Shown here one piece after another: positions 6,986 to 8,287 of a stretch of DNA of 8,287 nucleotides. This DNA comes from Bdellovibrionales bacterium. GTDB lineage: Bacteria; Bdellovibrionota; Bacteriovoracia; Bacteriovoracales; Bacteriovoracaceae. The notes below the pieces were generated by a model. That model saw only the letters and a list, made by a program, of their open reading frames with translations. It made no database searches and was not told the origin of the DNA. Position 1 is the first letter of the stretch. Each line of letters begins with the position of its first letter. The DNA is taken from contig JAHFAA010000007.1 in assembly GCA_023250775.1 (NCBI GenBank), positions 13,765 to 22,051 on the forward strand. Reading direction: 5' to 3'. A program made the position numbers and the translations under genes.

Positions 6986-8113
6986 ATTGATTTCCGCATT
7001 TTTAATTTTGAGTTGTTGGTCCCGTTGATCCAACATCTTGATCAGTCGATTAAATCGCATAAATAAATCACCAATTTCATCTTTACTAAGGACTATCAAA
7101 GGCCGCACTTGCCCCGTCTCGGCCATGGACTCAAGTGATTTTTCGGCGGTCTGGAGAGGGGAAAGCTGGCGTTTCAGGATTACCCAGATTACCCAGCCAG
7201 CCATAAGTGTGAGAACAATTGTGGCAAACATCATTCTCTGAAGCAAATTGCGCATTGGTGCGAAGGTTTCTTCAACCGGCATGACTACGGCAACAATCCA
7301 ATCGGCCACAGGAATAGCTGCCGAAACCGCAAGCACTTGCACTCCTCGTGAATTGGAGAAAATGGCCGGATTTTCTTGGCCTTCAATGAATCTATCAAAT
7401 TCTGGGTTTGTGCCATTTACCGGGATTTCTTCAAAAACATGTTGTCTTTGTGATGCGGTCACAATCAATCGATCTCGCGAAGCTATGACCACATAACCGC
7501 CAGTTCTGCCATAGCTGTTCTCTGCAATTTCGTTTAGAAAATTGCGTATCCTCAAGTCAATTATTCCTGCTAAGGCACCGAGAACTTTGCCTTGACTATC
7601 ACGAATGGGCACGGCCATTGAGACAACTGTGGCATGCCGTTCCTGCCCAATGACAGTTCTGCTGATTGTCGATTTTCCTTGTTTAATTGCATCAAAAATA
7701 AAATCTTTCGACATGAAGTTGCTGCCCACACGACCTAGCGAACTAGGAACAGACGCAATTGCCGTGCCATCAAGTCGCGTGACAAAACCGCCACTGTTAA
7801 AGAGACTTTGGAAAAACGCAAATCTACGCTCAAGCATTATCTGTGCCATCACATTATTGTTCAAAATTGCCGGCTCAATTTGTGCGGCAACAAGCTGAAG
7901 TGCTGTAAGGCGATTTCCTAGTTGATTATTGATCGCCATGGCGATCGCAGAGGCCGTCGATGATTGCTGCTCTTGCGACAGTGTCTGCAGATCTTCTCGC
8001 AGTATCCGACCGGAGTACAACCCCATGGCCAGTAGACCCATTAGGAAAATAGCGAGCATGTAAAGCGTGATCGTTCTTTTGAGTGACGGGCCGTGAAAGA
8101 TATTTGACTTCAT
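5843..8113 (-). CDS. Membrane hybrid histidine kinase, dCache-HAMP-HisKA-HATPase-REC, with degenerate ATP lid
   Basis: 756 residues from ATG 8113. A TTG at 8131 is in frame and would add six residues, but AAAGGA sits 9 nt before the ATG, so I prefer the ATG. TM1 is about 15-35; the periplasmic double-Cache-type sensor is about 36-290 (ATVVSMAVPIRDS near 161, GRTGGYVV near 202); TM2 is about 295-313; HAMP is about 314-367. HisKA has H398 in GHEIRTP (HExxT present). The HATPase keeps N517 (LLDNAFRF) and G1 (DTGIGIA, from D544), but the F box reads IFSKLYG and G2 reads GSGLDL (574-579), with Asp578 where Gly is usual. ATP binding or autokinase activity may be impaired (inferred). The C-terminal receiver has E644-D646, D690, T718 and K740 and looks functional. 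It is the first gene of the run, so it follows the presumed promoter. From HisKA to the end it is paralogous to the hybrid kinase at 916-3261, while their sensors differ. Confidence 0.94.
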   Translation of the reverse strand: MKSNIFHGPSLKRTITLYMLAIFLMGLLAMGLYSGRILREDLQTLSQEQQSSTASAIAMAINNQLGNRLTALQLVAAQIEPAILNNNVMAQIMLERRFAFFQSLFNSGGFVTRLDGTAIASVPSSLGRVGSNFMSKDFIFDAIKQGKSTISRTVIGQERHATVVSMAVPIRDSQGKVLGALAGIIDLRIRNFLNEIAENSYGRTGGYVVIASRDRLIVTASQRQHVFEEIPVNGTNPEFDRFIEGQENPAIFSNSRGVQVLAVSAAIPVADWIVAVVMPVEETFAPMRNLLQRMMFATIVLTLMAGWVIWVILKRQLSPLQTAEKSLESMAETGQVRPLIVLSKDEIGDLFMRFNRLIKMLDQRDQQLKIKNAEINTAKKKAEESDRIKSAFLYNMGHEIRTPMNSIVGFSQLMNTAGLPENERNEYANIINGSCSRLLKTMNNILDITRIDTGQTEIKRKEFHVRKLLEKLHLAHANAFMQKNIEFKIEANPSLDSLVAVSDEEKIYHILNGLLDNAFRFTEKGHVTFGFDLINKHLVFFVQDTGIGIAKSKQGFIFSKLYGKAVPTSADDEGSGLDLVLAKSLVTLLGGNIWLESEEGAGSLFKFTVPFISPASTVDATAQTVAEEMPMNLDWAQKTILIAEDDLNNYLLLKTILSSRTKVKILYANNGEEALKYFKNNPEIELILMDLRMPIMDGFTATRKIRELNKKIPIFALTAYSQPEDREKALEAGCNEFISKPIEIESLLQKLAKTFT

Positions 8114-8122
8114 GCCTTTTTT

Positions 8123-8128
8123 TCCTTT
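8123..8128 (-). promoter_or_regulatory. Shine-Dalgarno site for the first kinase gene
   Basis: The minus strand reads AAAGGA, followed by a 9-nt A-rich spacer and ATG 8113. This favours the ATG over the in-frame TTG at 8131, for which no comparable site lies just upstream. Confidence 0.7.
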
Positions 8129-8243
8129 CAAAGAACACGACCTATGTTTATTAAGAAGTATTCCTCGTAAAAGTGGGATTAAGGACGTCAGTGCTCTGGC
8201 TGTTTGTTATCACTGAAGGCAAAATGGAAATGAAATACAATAA

Positions 8244-8249
8244 ATTATA
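8244..8249 (-). promoter_or_regulatory. Possible sigma-70-type -10 element
   Basis: The minus strand carries an exact TATAAT about 130 nt upstream of ATG 8113. No good TTGACA-like -35 element lies 16-18 bp before it, and the region is AT-rich, so a chance match is quite possible. If real, the mRNA would have a 5' leader of roughly 125 nt containing the inverted repeat at 8188-8216. Confidence 0.25.
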
Positions 8250-8287
8250 TGACTATACAAAATGGTGAGGTCGCAAATATTTTTGAT

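Larger units (their letters stand above)
8114..8287. other. Non-coding leader upstream of the operon
   Basis: 174 bp of AT-rich sequence with no convincing coding frame, between the window edge and the first kinase. It must hold the promoter if transcription starts here. On the plus strand a 6-bp inverted repeat, TCAGTG at 8188-8193 and CACTGA at 8211-8216, is separated by 17 bp. That could be an operator half-site pair, but a 6-bp match is weak evidence. No riboswitch or terminator was recognised. Confidence 0.5.

Noticed and set aside
8188..8216. Inverted repeat TCAGTG / CACTGA as an operator or attenuator
   Set aside because: Only 6 bp with a 17-bp spacer, no U-tract and no recognised regulator motif; kept only as a remark in the leader entry.

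Overview
The window is one leftward (minus-strand) run of five signal-transduction genes, apparently a single operon of at least 8.1 kb that leaves the window at its left edge. All five are two-component proteins. From upstream (right) to downstream (left) they are: (A) 5843-8113, a membrane hybrid histidine kinase (dCache-type sensor, HAMP, HisKA, HATPase, REC); (B) 3705-5846, a membrane histidine kinase with a large periplasmic Cache-like sensor, PAS and a phytochrome-type kinase core; (C) 3245-3703, a stand-alone Rcp1/CheY-like receiver; (D) 916-3261, a cytosolic hybrid kinase (REC, PAS, PAS, HisKA, HATPase, REC); and (E) 1-919, the N-terminal part of a second Cache-sensor protein cut off by the window. 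Junctions are extremely tight: 4-nt ATGA overlaps (A/B and D/E), a 1-nt gap (B/C) and a 17-nt overlap (C/D). Only about 170 bp at the right edge (8114-8287) is non-coding.

The main structural surprise is an internal tandem duplication. The HisKA-to-REC half of A plus the sensor of B (4929-6985) is paralogous, almost without gaps, to the same half of D plus the sensor of E (2-2061). My hand counts give about 61% protein identity over the kinase/receiver part and about 63% over the sensor part, and the ATGA junction is kept in both copies. The N-terminal input modules of A and D are unrelated, so the duplicated core was joined to a different sensor in each copy. In A the ATP-lid region (F and G2 boxes) is degraded while the phosphoacceptor His and the HExxT phosphatase motif remain. 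In B the kinase boxes are intact but the phosphatase Thr/Asn is absent.

No DNA-binding, cyclase, methylesterase or Hpt domain is present, so the output is either further left or encoded elsewhere. A working model is a multi-input phosphorelay: B phosphorylates receiver C, while A and D integrate periplasmic and cytosolic cues.

Organism: a Gram-negative-type bacterium of moderate GC (low to mid 40s by eye). The Cache/PAS kinase of B resembles proteins I associate with Desulfobacterota/deltaproteobacteria. The LDW-linked HisKA-HATPase-REC core resembles a family I associate with Bacteroidota and relatives. Clear Shine-Dalgarno sites at A and C argue somewhat against Bacteroidota. The phylum is not settled from this window. 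No RNA genes, mobile elements or CRISPR arrays were seen.
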